Shown here in pieces: positions 1 through 8,049 of a stretch of 64,000 nt of DNA; the stretch's first letter is position 1, and every line of letters starts with the position of its first letter. The notes beneath the pieces are model-generated. The model searched no databases. It worked only from the letters and a program-made list of their open reading frames with translations, and was not told the DNA's origin. A program made the translations under genes and the position numbers. Source of the stretch: Oscillospiraceae bacterium (lineage in GTDB: Bacteria; Bacillota; Clostridia; Oscillospirales; Oscillospiraceae); assembly GCA_015067635.1 (NCBI GenBank), contig SVMA01000004.1, positions 47,575 to 111,574 on the forward strand, given 5' to 3'.

Positions 1-26
1 ACTTCCCAGGATTTTCAGGCAAATGG

Positions 27-55
27 AAAAAACGACCCCATACGGGGTCGTTTTT
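27..55. terminator. Bidirectional terminator between queT and the gene to the left
   Basis: A perfect stem CGACCCC/GGGGTCG (33-50) has an A-run on its left and a T-run on its right, so it can act in both directions. It lies directly after the queT stop codon. Confidence 0.85.
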
Positions 56-58
56 CTG

Positions 59-571
59 TTAAGGAAACAATTTTCGCTCCAGGTGGCGGAGTTTTATCGT
101 GTAGTAAAGTGCAACGCCAAGGGTAAACATCACGCCCAGTTCTCCTGCCGCTACCAGTACAGCATTGAGCCAAAAGGCTCCGCCGATTCCGGCGGTCAGC
201 GTCAGCTCCGCACCCACCAGCAATCCGTTAAACAGCGCCGGCATCAGCAGTCCCGGCAGCGGAAATCCGCCAATAGTCCAGCTCCGACTTTTCCGGATAC
301 ACCACGCCGTCAGGAAGGATGCCGCACTGCCCACAAAAAAGTCAAAGGGCAAAGCACCGCCAAAGGTCAGATTAAACAGCAAACAGCCCAGTGTCAGACC
401 GGGAATTGCCGCCGGTGTGAAAAAAGCCAATGCGCACAGCGCTTCCGCGCACCGAAACTGCACCGCCATAGAGGCGCTGCCGGGGAATATGAAGTTTTGC
501 AAATGGGCCAAAACCGCATAAAGGGCGGCAATCATCGCGCATTGGACGAGATAACGGGTATTCTTTTTCAT
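59..571 (-). CDS. queT: QueT-type ECF transporter S component (queuosine precursor uptake)
   Basis: A 170-residue hydrophobic protein of the QueT family, the substrate-binding membrane subunit of an energy-coupling-factor transporter for queuosine precursors such as preQ1. The FRCAEAL segment followed by the FFTPAAIPGL segment is typical of the family, and about five or six membrane segments are visible. The start chosen is the ATG at 571, preceded by AGGAG with five-base spacing; an upstream in-frame TTG lacks a site. It is a single-gene unit downstream of a preQ1-I-like aptamer and attenuator, which agrees with the substrate. The ECF ATPases and T subunit are not in the window. Family call is firm; the exact precursor is inferred. 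Confidence 0.88.
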   Translation of the reverse strand: MKKNTRYLVQCAMIAALYAVLAHLQNFIFPGSASMAVQFRCAEALCALAFFTPAAIPGLTLGCLLFNLTFGGALPFDFFVGSAASFLTAWCIRKSRSWTIGGFPLPGLLMPALFNGLLVGAELTLTAGIGGAFWLNAVLVAAGELGVMFTLGVALYYTIKLRHLERKLFP

Positions 572-585
572 ACGTGCTCCTAAAA

Positions 586-636
586 ACAAAAATGGGCGCA
601 GTCCGCACCCATAAAAAATGAGCGCAAAGCGCCCAT
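586..636 (-). promoter_or_regulatory. Attenuator hairpins of the queT leader
   Basis: Read on the minus strand, ATGGGCGC-TTT-GCGCTCAT (636-618) is followed by a T-run, then ATGGGTGC...GCGCCCAT (612-592) is followed by TTTTTG. The outer arms (636-629 and 599-592) are also complementary, so alternative pairings exist, as expected for a riboswitch-controlled transcription terminator just upstream of the queT ribosome binding site. Confidence 0.7.
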
Positions 637-643
637 CCGGTTT

Positions 644-683
644 CCCTAGTTTTGTTTACCGACAGGATGGTTACGAACTGTCC
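644..683 (-). ncRNA. preQ1-I riboswitch aptamer upstream of queT
   Basis: On the minus strand a stem GACAG/CTGTC encloses the loop TTCGTAACCATC and is followed by the A-rich tail GGTAAACAAAACTAGGG. The order stem, loop with GUAACC, stem, then UAAACAAAAC tail matches my recollection of the Thermoanaerobacter-type preQ1-I aptamer closely. The gene controlled is queT, the expected regulon member. I could not run a covariance model, so the call rests on manual comparison and context. Confidence 0.75.
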
Positions 684-703
684 TATGAAGTTGGAATCAT
701 TAT

Positions 704-730
704 AGCCCAAAAGTGGAAAAATGTCAAGAA
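704..730 (-). promoter_or_regulatory. Sigma-A promoter of queT
   Basis: TTGACA and TATAAT on the minus strand are separated by 17 bases, a perfect consensus. Transcription would begin some 20 bases ahead of the preQ1 aptamer. The -35 box overlaps the tail of the malic enzyme terminator. Confidence 0.88.
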
Positions 731-757
731 AACTCCCCGGGAATACCCCGGGGAGTT
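729..757 (-). terminator. Terminator of the malic enzyme gene
   Basis: Stem AACTCCCCGGG/CCCGGGGAGTT followed on the minus strand by TTTTCTTG; it lies directly after the malic enzyme stop codon. Confidence 0.75.
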
Positions 758-765
758 GACAGTTA

Positions 766-1938
766 TCAGATTCTTGCAACACCGGAAGCCCGTGCTGCTT
801 CGGCAACAGCCTTGGCAACTGCAGGACCCACGCGCTCATCAAAGGCGGCGGGAATGATGTAGTCGGCGTTCAGCTCTTCATCGGAGATAAGGTCTGCGAT
901 GGCCATAGCGGCAGCCATCTTCATTTCCTCGTTGATGTCGGATGCACGGACATCAAAGGTACCGCGGAAGATGCCGGGGAAGGCCAAAACATTGTTGACC
1001 TGGTTGGGGTAGTCGGAACGACCGGTGGAAACCACGGCGGCACCGCCTGCCTTGGCGTCTTCGGGGAAGATTTCGGGAGTGGGGTTTGCGCAAGCAAAAA
1101 CGATGGCGTCCTTTGCCATGGTCTTAACCATCTCTGTGGTCAGTGTGCCGGGTGCGGATACGCCGATAAATACGTCAGCATCCTTAATAACGTCAGCCAG
1201 CTTGCCGGCCTTCTTCTCCAGATTGGTGACCTGGGCCATTTCTTCCTTGATCCAGTTCAGTCCCTCGCGGCCTGCATAGATTGCACCGCTGCGGTCAGTC
1301 ATGATCACGTTCTTAAAGCCTGCGGACAGCAGCAGCTTGACAATGGAAATGGCAGCAGCGCCTGCACCGGAGGTGACGATCTTCACATCTTCCTTCTTCT
1401 TGCCAACCACCTTCAATGCGTTCAGCAGACCTGCCAGAGTAACGATAGCAGTACCGTGCTGGTCATCGTGGAAGATGGGAATGTCGCACTTTTCCTTCAG
1501 CTTACGCTCAATCTCAAAGCAACGGGGTGCGGAAATATCTTCCAAGTTCACGCCGCCGAAGGAGCCGGAGATCATGTAAACAGTGTTCACGATTTCATCC
1601 ACGTCCTTGCTCTTGACGCACAGAGGGAAGGCATCCACATCGCCAAAAGCCTTAAACAGCACGCATTTTCCTTCCATAACAGGCATACCGGCCTCGGGAC
1701 CGATATCTCCCAGACCCAAAACGGCAGTGCCGTCGGTGACCACGGCACAGATGTTGTGACGGCGGGTCAGGTCATAGGACTTATTTACATCCTTCTGGAT
1801 TTCCAGACAGGGCTGGGCAACACCGGGAGTGTATGCCAGAGACAGGTCTTCCTTGGTAGATACCGGAACGGTGGCTACCACTTCAATTTTACCCTTCCAC
1901 TCACCGTGGAGTCTCAGGGATTCCTTTGCGTAATCCAT
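766..1938 (-). CDS. NAD(P)-dependent malic enzyme
   Basis: A 390-residue malic enzyme of the short bacterial type; it oxidatively decarboxylates malate to pyruvate. The N-terminal domain carries YTPGVAQPC, the centre the metal-binding FHDDQHGTA motif, followed by the nucleotide-binding TSGAGAA segment. The start at 1938 is preceded by AAGGAG; the frame runs further upstream only through a palindromic repeat. It is the last gene of the minus-strand catabolic cluster, separated from the Ldh-type dehydrogenase by a 170-base repeat, so it may have separate expression. Two malate/lactate-type dehydrogenases side by side suggest a pyruvate-yielding end step, which is inference. Confidence 0.92.
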   Translation of the reverse strand: MDYAKESLRLHGEWKGKIEVVATVPVSTKEDLSLAYTPGVAQPCLEIQKDVNKSYDLTRRHNICAVVTDGTAVLGLGDIGPEAGMPVMEGKCVLFKAFGDVDAFPLCVKSKDVDEIVNTVYMISGSFGGVNLEDISAPRCFEIERKLKEKCDIPIFHDDQHGTAIVTLAGLLNALKVVGKKKEDVKIVTSGAGAAAISIVKLLLSAGFKNVIMTDRSGAIYAGREGLNWIKEEMAQVTNLEKKAGKLADVIKDADVFIGVSAPGTLTTEMVKTMAKDAIVFACANPTPEIFPEDAKAGGAAVVSTGRSDYPNQVNNVLAFPGIFRGTFDVRASDINEEMKMAAAMAIADLISDEELNADYIIPAAFDERVGPAVAKAVAEAARASGVARI

Positions 1939-1969
1939 AATAACAGTTCTCCTTAATTCATTATTACGC

Positions 1970-2104
1970 GGCAAGGCCGCCTTGCCTCCCTCTGACGAGG
2001 GAGGTGGCAAAAATCTTTGATTTTTGCCGGAGGGAGAGACCAATTTTCTCTCCCCCAGTCACGGCTTCGCCGTGCCAGCCCCCTCCTCAGAGGGGGCCAA
2101 GAAA
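1970..2104. repeat. Composite palindromic repeat, copy 1
   Basis: Contains a CCTCCCTC/GAGGGAGG palindrome, the A/T palindrome GGCAAAAATCTTTGATTTTTGCC, a CAGTCACGGC...GCCGTG arm and a CCCCCTC/GAGGGGG hairpin. The same order of parts recurs at 28812-28998, 53379-53530 and 63654-63813. It fills the gap between the Ldh-type gene and malic enzyme. Confidence 0.75.
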
Positions 2105-2108
2105 GTCA

Positions 2109-3200
2109 TTAGTCCAGGTACTCGGGCAGGAATGCGGTGGAGCCGGTATACTCGGCGATCATCTGCATCTCTGCATAGGTCTTGTCGTTCAGGTATACGC
2201 CGTTAGCCAGCACGCCGGCACGGGCCTCGTATTCCTTTTCACCATGGATGTAGATCCGTTCCTGGCCGTCGGCCTTGGCAGAATCCCGAACTTCCTGCAG
2301 ATACTTGGAAAGGCTTGCTTCGATGGCCTTCTTGTCACCGAACATACCGTGATCCATAGCAATGAAGCACTGGGCGATATTGCTGCGGCCGGGGGTCTTG
2401 TAGATGTAGTTGGAGGTAGTACCGCCGGCCAGAATGGCGGTGAATATCTCGCACAGCATAGCAAAGCCGTAGCCCTTATAGCCGGAAGTCATCTCGCCGG
2501 AGCCGCCCAGAGGCAGAATGCCGCCGCCGGTCTTAGCAATGATGTTCTTCAGCACGCGGTCTGCGTCATCGCTGTCCTGACCCTTTTCGTCCAGAGCCCA
2601 GCCCAGGGGAAGACCGTTGCCCCGCTTCACATACACTTCCAGCTTGCCTCTGGGCACCACGGTGGTGGCTGCGTCAAAGGAGAAGTTCACAGGGTCGGCG
2701 GGCATGGCAAAGGCGATGGGGTTGGTACCCAGCATAGCCTGCTTGCCGAAGGTGGGAACCATGATAGCCTCGGTATTGGTCATGGACATACCGATGAGGC
2801 CCTGGTCAGCGGCCATTCTGGAATAGTAACCGGCAACACCGTAGTGGTTGGAGTTGCGGACGGTGACGATACCGAAGCCGGACTTCTTTGCCTTGTCGAT
2901 AGCCAGCTGCATAGCCTGCACACCCAGGGTCTGACCCATGGCATCGTTACCCTCAATCACAGCGGACAGAGGGGTTTCAAACACGATTTCAGGCTTGGCA
3001 TCCAGCTTGACCATACCGCTGGTGATTTCCTTATGGTAGCGGATCATGCGCTGTACGCCATGGGATTCGATACCGGAAAGGTCAGCCTCCAGCAGAACGT
3101 CTGTAATCTGCTGCGCTTCTTCTTCATTGAAGCCGTAGCCCTTGAAGGACTCTACGCAGAAGCGAACCAGCTTCTCATAATTTACGTGATGGTACTGCAT
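2109..3200 (-). CDS. Ldh family oxidoreductase (type 2 malate/L-lactate dehydrogenase)
   Basis: A 363-residue NAD(P)-dependent dehydrogenase of the Ldh_2 family (malate, L-sulfolactate, ureidoglycolate and similar 2-hydroxy acids). Recognisable pieces are the N-terminal helical segment with ESHGVQRM, the VRNSNHYG motif, GTNPIAFA, and the glycine-rich GYKGYG region near the C terminus. The ATG at 3200 has a GGAGGAGAG site. It follows the SDR gene by 16 bases. The substrate cannot be fixed from sequence; in this cluster a 2-hydroxy acid intermediate is likely. Confidence 0.88.
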   Translation of the reverse strand: MQYHHVNYEKLVRFCVESFKGYGFNEEEAQQITDVLLEADLSGIESHGVQRMIRYHKEITSGMVKLDAKPEIVFETPLSAVIEGNDAMGQTLGVQAMQLAIDKAKKSGFGIVTVRNSNHYGVAGYYSRMAADQGLIGMSMTNTEAIMVPTFGKQAMLGTNPIAFAMPADPVNFSFDAATTVVPRGKLEVYVKRGNGLPLGWALDEKGQDSDDADRVLKNIIAKTGGGILPLGGSGEMTSGYKGYGFAMLCEIFTAILAGGTTSNYIYKTPGRSNIAQCFIAMDHGMFGDKKAIEASLSKYLQEVRDSAKADGQERIYIHGEKEYEARAGVLANGVYLNDKTYAEMQMIAEYTGSTAFLPEYLD

Positions 3201-3216
3201 ATTCTCTCCTCCTTAA

Positions 3217-4035
3217 TTATACGCCCCAGTAGCAAGCAAAACCGCCGTCCACAGGCAGAACTGCACCGTTCACAAAAGAGGCGGCCTCAGAGCACAGGAA
3301 AATCACAGGACCGCACATTTCCACGGGATCACCGTAACGGCCCATGGGAGTCTTGGCCAGCACGCGCTCACCGCGAGGTGTGGCGGAGCCATCCTCGTTG
3401 GTCAGCAGGAAGCGGTTCTGGTTGGTCAGCAGGAAGCCGGGAGCAATGGCGTTGACACGGATGTTATTGCTGTAATTCTGATTGAAGTGGGTTGCCATCC
3501 ACTCGGTGAAGTTATACACAGCAGCCTTTGCACCGCAGTAAGCCACGGTGTTGGTCAGGGGGTGGTAAGAGGACATGGAAGCGATGTTGATAACATTGCC
3601 GTAGCCCTGCTTGGCCAGCAGCTCACCGAAGACCATGGTGGTCAGCACAGCACCGGTTACGTTCAGGTCAAATACCCACTTGAATGCATCCAGATCCAAA
3701 TGGAAGAAGTCCAGATCCTTGGAGATGGTAGCCTGGGGCTTGTTGCCGCCGGCACCGTTGATCAGGATGTCAATATGTCCGAATTTGCCCAGAACCACGT
3801 CCCGTGCCTCTTCCAGACTGGCGCGGTCCAGAACATTTGCCTTGACAGCAATGGCCTCGCCGCCGTTTTCGTTGATTTCTGCAGCGATCTTTTCTGCACT
3901 CTCCAGGAACAAATCCAACAGAGCAACCTTGACGCCCTTCTTTGCCAGTTCCTTTGCCATGGTGCCGCAGATGACACCGCCGGCACCGGTAATGACGGCA
4001 ACCTGACCGGAAATATCAAAACTTACATTGTGCAT
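3217..4035 (-). CDS. SDR family oxidoreductase (D-mannonate oxidoreductase-like)
   Basis: A 272-residue short-chain dehydrogenase/reductase with the cofactor motif ITGAGGVICG near the N terminus, NGAGG, the catalytic serine in NIASMSSYH and the YCGAKAA catalytic Tyr/Lys motif, ending in a VDGGFACYWGV tail. The length and the FLLTNQNR region resemble fructuronate reductase-type SDRs used in hexuronate breakdown, so a sugar acid substrate is plausible but not shown. The start at 4035 follows GGAGGAAG; an upstream TTG in frame overlaps that site. It is 22 bases after the large fusion gene in the same operon. Confidence 0.85.
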   Translation of the reverse strand: MHNVSFDISGQVAVITGAGGVICGTMAKELAKKGVKVALLDLFLESAEKIAAEINENGGEAIAVKANVLDRASLEEARDVVLGKFGHIDILINGAGGNKPQATISKDLDFFHLDLDAFKWVFDLNVTGAVLTTMVFGELLAKQGYGNVINIASMSSYHPLTNTVAYCGAKAAVYNFTEWMATHFNQNYSNNIRVNAIAPGFLLTNQNRFLLTNEDGSATPRGERVLAKTPMGRYGDPVEMCGPVIFLCSEAASFVNGAVLPVDGGFACYWGV

Positions 4036-4057
4036 TCTTTCTTCCTCCAAAATTTTA

Positions 4058-6634
4058 TTAGACGGTATGTCCTAAATTAACCATTTCAATGTTACCGTTG
4101 GGACAACGGTTGAAGCACATGCCGCAGGCCACACATTCTTCCTTGCGGATATGCATGGTGTCGGCATCGATGATTTCCGGCGCAAAGTCGGTACAGATGG
4201 TCTTACACAGCTGACAGCCCTCGCCACAGCCGCAGTTTAAGCAACGGCTTGCTTCCTTCTGTGCCTCTTCCTCGGTCATCACACGCTCCGGCATAACGAA
4301 GCCTGCAACACGCTCCGAAGCGGGAGCATTCAGGTTCAGCTTGTTGGCATCCTTCTTTAAGTAGCCGGTTCTCTGACGGACGATCTCGGGATTTACAGTC
4401 TTGGTGGCGGGAACGCCCTCCAGGGTTGCGTTTTCGCCCCGAATATCCTTATCGATCACCGCGGCGGCATTCTTACCGGCGGCGATGGCTGTGATCACAT
4501 TGGCGCTGCGCACTGCGTTGCCGCCTGCGTACACACCTGCAACAGAGGTCTGTCCGTTGGTGACCTTGATCAGTCCGTTTCTGACCTCCACATCCCCCAG
4601 CACTTCGGCTTCTGCCACATATTCATTGGCGAGAATAGCCTGTCCGCAGGGAACGGTCATTGCGATACCCTCACGCTCCAGAGAAACGTTGTCCGGAGAG
4701 ATTTTTGTAACCTTGGCGTTATCCAGCAGTACAACGCCCTCTTCCCGGGCAAGTGCCAGAGTCTCCTGGTCGGCAGTTCCCTTGCCGTAAGCACCGTCCC
4801 ACAAAAGGGTCACATGCTTTGCGCCCAGGCGGATAACAGTACGGGCGGCATCCATTGCGGCAAAGCCCTTGCCGATGACGGCAACTGTTTTGGAAACCTG
4901 CACCGTTTCTCCGGCATTGACCTTTTTCAGCAGTTCCAGTGCGTCCATGGCGTTTTCGCCGCCGCAGATGGAGCTTGTGAGCTTTTTGCTGTTGCCGATG
5001 GCGGCAAAAATCGCCTCAAAACCGGCCTTCTTCAAACCGTCAACCGTAATGTCCTTGCCCAGAGCCTTGTTAAACTCGAACTTCACGCCCTGCTCAATAA
5101 GGGCGGTGACTTCCTCGGAAAGGACGTTCTTGTCCAGCACATAGTTGGGCATGCCGAAGGACAGCTTACCGCCGGCGATGGCTTCCTTTTCAAAAACGGT
5201 CACATCATATCCGCCTTTGCGCAGCTCGGCCGCACAGGCCATGCCGGCAGGACCGGCACCGATAACGGCAACCTTGTGACCGTTGGATTGGGCAGCTGCC
5301 CAGGCAGGGGTCCAGCCCTGTGCTTTGCCGTATTCCAGCACGAAACGCTTCAGCTGACGGATTTTCACCGGTCCGTCGTAGCCGCTGCGGATACAGGCAT
5401 CCTCACAGGGGTGGTTGCACACCAATGCGCAGATGCTTTGCAGCGGATTCTTGCCGGTGATCAGATCGTAGGCTTCCCGATATTCGCCCTTGGCAATCTT
5501 TTGGATATATGCCTGGGTGGGAACATGGTGGGGACAGGCGGATTTACAGGGAGCAGACAGATTCGGCTCCTTGATTTTGGCATAGCCGGCAAAGATGGTC
5601 ACATCCGAAGCCGTACGCACCTCCGGCACCACCAGGCCGCGCATCTGGGAAAGCTCGGTATAGCCATGCTCCTGCATGTACTTATCCAGACCTGCGATCA
5701 TGGGACGGCAGATGTCATAGCCGGAAATCAAAGTTTCTGCGCACACACCCAGCAAGGTACCGCCGCAGAGGATCATTTCCACGGCATCCCGCCAGTCGGT
5801 AATGCCGCCGGCGGCCATAATGGGCGCTTCCATGCCGCAGACCTTGCGGATTTCATAGGTATCCCGCTGTGCCAGAGGCTTAAGCCACTTGCCGCAGTGA
5901 CAGCCCATGGAAATTTCTTTTTGCAGGTGGTAGAAGGCTTTGCCCGGGTCATCAATATCGATGGGAGGCATACCCAACCGGTTTCCGGTGCCGCCAACAG
6001 CATCCGCACCGGCTTCATACAGCGCCTTTGCCACTTTGGCGATCTGACCGCCCTCGGGGGTCAGTTTTACGAACAGAGGAATGGAGATGGCAGACTTAAC
6101 AGCCCGGCAGATCTCTGCCGCCACCTCTGCCTGCTGACCCATGGATGCGCCGGTCTGCTTCTTGGCAGAACAGCCGCCACCGGAGGTCATTTCCACGTTA
6201 TAGCTCATGTTGGGGCAGCACATATTCAGCTCGATGATATCTGCACCCACTGCCTCAAACTGCTTTGCCATATTGACCCAGCCATCCACACCGGCATCTC
6301 CGGCATAGGTGATGTTGGCCATGAGAAGCAGATCGTGAAGGTGGGGCTTGGCATCCTTGATCAGCTGCAGACCTTCTTGGAAGGTCAACCGCTTTTCAGC
6401 CGTAAATGCCAGCGCATCCCGATCCTTGAACAGGGAATACCGGGGCTTGCGGTTGATATAGGGAGCAGGATCAATGCTCAGCTTGATGGAAGCTGCCGCC
6501 CAGCCGGTACGCTCGATTTCAATGAGCTGTCTGACCGACTTGGTGGTAGGACCGGAGGCCACGAAGAAGGGGTTTTTGAAGGTAACCCCGCCAATGGTGA
6601 CCGGAATCCGGATATCTTTCAATGTTTCTTTCAT
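4058..6634 (-). CDS. Dihydropyrimidine dehydrogenase-like fusion (PreA-PreT order) with C-terminal ferredoxin domain
   Basis: An 858-residue flavo-iron-sulfur protein. Residues 1-345 form a dihydroorotate-dehydrogenase-like barrel (FFVASGP, ELNMCCPN, KLTPEGG, MAAGGITD). Residues 363-430 carry the cysteine-rich GltD/PreT entry domain (PCKSACPHH, CNHPCEDAC). Residues 453-730 are a two-dinucleotide-binding domain: FAD motif GAGPAG at 459-464 and NAD(P) motif GKGFAA at 588-593. The C terminus has Cys798-814 and a 4Fe-4S motif at 834-844. This is the animal dihydropyrimidine dehydrogenase set in a changed order, since that enzyme starts with the GltD part. C155 in the GGGC loop may be the active-site acid. 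The start has GGAGG; the gene is 3 bases after the Gfo/Idh gene. Substrate may not be a pyrimidine. Confidence 0.85.
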   Translation of the reverse strand: MKETLKDIRIPVTIGGVTFKNPFFVASGPTTKSVRQLIEIERTGWAAASIKLSIDPAPYINRKPRYSLFKDRDALAFTAEKRLTFQEGLQLIKDAKPHLHDLLLMANITYAGDAGVDGWVNMAKQFEAVGADIIELNMCCPNMSYNVEMTSGGGCSAKKQTGASMGQQAEVAAEICRAVKSAISIPLFVKLTPEGGQIAKVAKALYEAGADAVGGTGNRLGMPPIDIDDPGKAFYHLQKEISMGCHCGKWLKPLAQRDTYEIRKVCGMEAPIMAAGGITDWRDAVEMILCGGTLLGVCAETLISGYDICRPMIAGLDKYMQEHGYTELSQMRGLVVPEVRTASDVTIFAGYAKIKEPNLSAPCKSACPHHVPTQAYIQKIAKGEYREAYDLITGKNPLQSICALVCNHPCEDACIRSGYDGPVKIRQLKRFVLEYGKAQGWTPAWAAAQSNGHKVAVIGAGPAGMACAAELRKGGYDVTVFEKEAIAGGKLSFGMPNYVLDKNVLSEEVTALIEQGVKFEFNKALGKDITVDGLKKAGFEAIFAAIGNSKKLTSSICGGENAMDALELLKKVNAGETVQVSKTVAVIGKGFAAMDAARTVIRLGAKHVTLLWDGAYGKGTADQETLALAREEGVVLLDNAKVTKISPDNVSLEREGIAMTVPCGQAILANEYVAEAEVLGDVEVRNGLIKVTNGQTSVAGVYAGGNAVRSANVITAIAAGKNAAAVIDKDIRGENATLEGVPATKTVNPEIVRQRTGYLKKDANKLNLNAPASERVAGFVMPERVMTEEEAQKEASRCLNCGCGEGCQLCKTICTDFAPEIIDADTMHIRKEECVACGMCFNRCPNGNIEMVNLGHTV

Positions 6635-6637
6635 GAC

Positions 6638-7708
6638 TTACGCCTCCAGCTTATCGTTTTTCACGTTGATGCCTTCCTTGGCGGATTTATAGATCAGGTT
6701 AATAACGCGCATAGCTTCCAGTCCGTCAATACCACGCAGACCCACCTGGGCATCCTTTCCTTCCATGGCACATTCCACGAAGTGATTGATTTCGCCGCAG
6801 TAGCCCAGCTGATACTTTTCATCCACCGCCACATTGGACCAGCCGGTGGTAACTTCTGCCTTTTCAATGGTGTAATCCAGACCGGGGATGGAGAATACCT
6901 GCACAGGACCGCGGAAGGAAAGGTCCACGTGGATGGTACCCTTCTCGCAGTAGATGTCCATAATGTCTTCCATGCCGCCTACGGTAACGTAGTTGGCTTC
7001 CATGGTGGCAAAGGTGCCGTCAGCAAAACGGACGAAAGCACCGGCCCAATCCTCACCTTCCATCTGATGATGGATGAGGTTATCGGTCAGACCGCCGGAG
7101 GTCATAGCCGTCAGCTCGGACCACTTATTGTCCTTCAGCGCCAGCAGGAAGCAAACGGGGTGAACGCCCAGATGCACCATACAGCCGCCGCCGCAGTATT
7201 TGATCAGCTGTGCGAAGGGGCTGTGAGAGCCACTGTGGCATTCTCTTGCCCGGACATACAGGGGCTTACCCAGCTGACCGCTTTCCATGATGGATTTTGC
7301 CTTCCGGAAGGCCGGCGCAAACAGCCAGTCCTCTGCGTAGTAGATGTGCTTGCCCAGGCGTGCAGCGGTATCCACCATATCCTGTGCATCCTCAACGGTG
7401 GTTGCCAGAGGCTTTTCACAGATGATGTCATGACCGGCATTCATTGCCTTAATGGCCACATCGTGATGCAGGAAGTTGGGCATGCAGATGTCCACCAGGT
7501 CGCATTCACATTCTGCAATGGCGGTATTGTAATCGTCATAGGCGGTGTAGCCGGTGAAGCCGTAGCGGTTTGCCAGCTGCTCAATGCGGCTCAGATCCTT
7601 GTCACAAATGCCGACGATCTGCACCTTGTCCAGAATCCGGCTGTAACCGTCGGAGTGGAGGTCGGCAGAGAAGGCTGCACCTACCAAAAGAACTCTCAAT
7701 TTTTCCAT
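6638..7708 (-). CDS. Gfo/Idh/MocA family oxidoreductase
   Basis: A 356-residue NAD(P)-dependent sugar or cyclitol dehydrogenase. The N-terminal Rossmann fold begins RVLLVGAAFS, followed by the family motif CEKPLATT near residue 98 that supplies the conserved lysine, then the alpha/beta substrate domain. ATG at 7708 is preceded by GGAGAG; an earlier ATG in frame overlaps that site and is rejected. It sits between the SemiSWEET-like gene and the large flavoprotein fusion. Members act on inositols, amino sugars and many other polyols, so only the reaction class can be given. Confidence 0.87.
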   Translation of the reverse strand: MEKLRVLLVGAAFSADLHSDGYSRILDKVQIVGICDKDLSRIEQLANRYGFTGYTAYDDYNTAIAECECDLVDICMPNFLHHDVAIKAMNAGHDIICEKPLATTVEDAQDMVDTAARLGKHIYYAEDWLFAPAFRKAKSIMESGQLGKPLYVRARECHSGSHSPFAQLIKYCGGGCMVHLGVHPVCFLLALKDNKWSELTAMTSGGLTDNLIHHQMEGEDWAGAFVRFADGTFATMEANYVTVGGMEDIMDIYCEKGTIHVDLSFRGPVQVFSIPGLDYTIEKAEVTTGWSNVAVDEKYQLGYCGEINHFVECAMEGKDAQVGLRGIDGLEAMRVINLIYKSAKEGINVKNDKLEA

Positions 7709-7731
7709 AAGTAAACTCTCCTTCATGTATG

Positions 7732-8037
7732 TTAAACGGTTTCTTTTGCTCTTTGCTGATCCAGTTTTCTGTTGCGGACGTACAGAAGCAGGTCAACACC
7801 CACCATCAGCAGATTCAAAATATAGAAAAACAGTACGTACCATTTGCTTGCAAAACTGGCCATGTACACGGGGTTCATAAATTTAGAGGCGATGCCTGCA
7901 ATATAGCCGAAGAAGATCAGACACAAAAACGCCAGACTCTTTCCTTTGGTGGTACGTGCCCTATAGGACTTGACTACATTCATCGGCCAGGAAAAGCCAA
8001 AACTGACTATCATAATAACTTCTAAAATTTCTGCCAT
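7732..8037 (-). CDS. Small PQ-loop/SemiSWEET-like membrane protein
   Basis: A 101-residue protein with about three transmembrane helices. The segment WPMNVVKSYRARTTKGKSL after the first helix resembles the PQ-loop signature of SemiSWEET sugar transporters and related proteins, although the proline-glutamine pair reads Pro-Met. SemiSWEETs work as dimers of three-helix units, so the size is right. It has an AAGGAG site and lies 13 bases after the creatininase-like gene and ahead of the Gfo/Idh gene. It is the only membrane protein of this operon, so it is a candidate importer; this is inference. Confidence 0.6.
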   Translation of the reverse strand: MAEILEVIMIVSFGFSWPMNVVKSYRARTTKGKSLAFLCLIFFGYIAGIASKFMNPVYMASFASKWYVLFFYILNLLMVGVDLLLYVRNRKLDQQRAKETV

Positions 8038-8049
8038 CTTTTTTTCTCC

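Noticed and set aside
586..683. queT leader as a THF or preQ1-II riboswitch
   Set aside because: The conserved blocks of those classes are not present; the short stem, GUAACC loop and A-rich tail fit preQ1-I.
1970..2104. CRISPR array from repeated GC-rich palindromes
   Set aside because: Units are not regularly spaced, there are no spacers of equal size and no cas genes; they are intergenic palindromic repeats and terminators.
4814..7714. A 966-codon open frame on the plus strand
   Set aside because: It is antisense to the DPD-like fusion and the Gfo/Idh gene, has no ribosome site and a composition (His/Gly/Gln-rich) typical of shadow frames of GC-biased genes.
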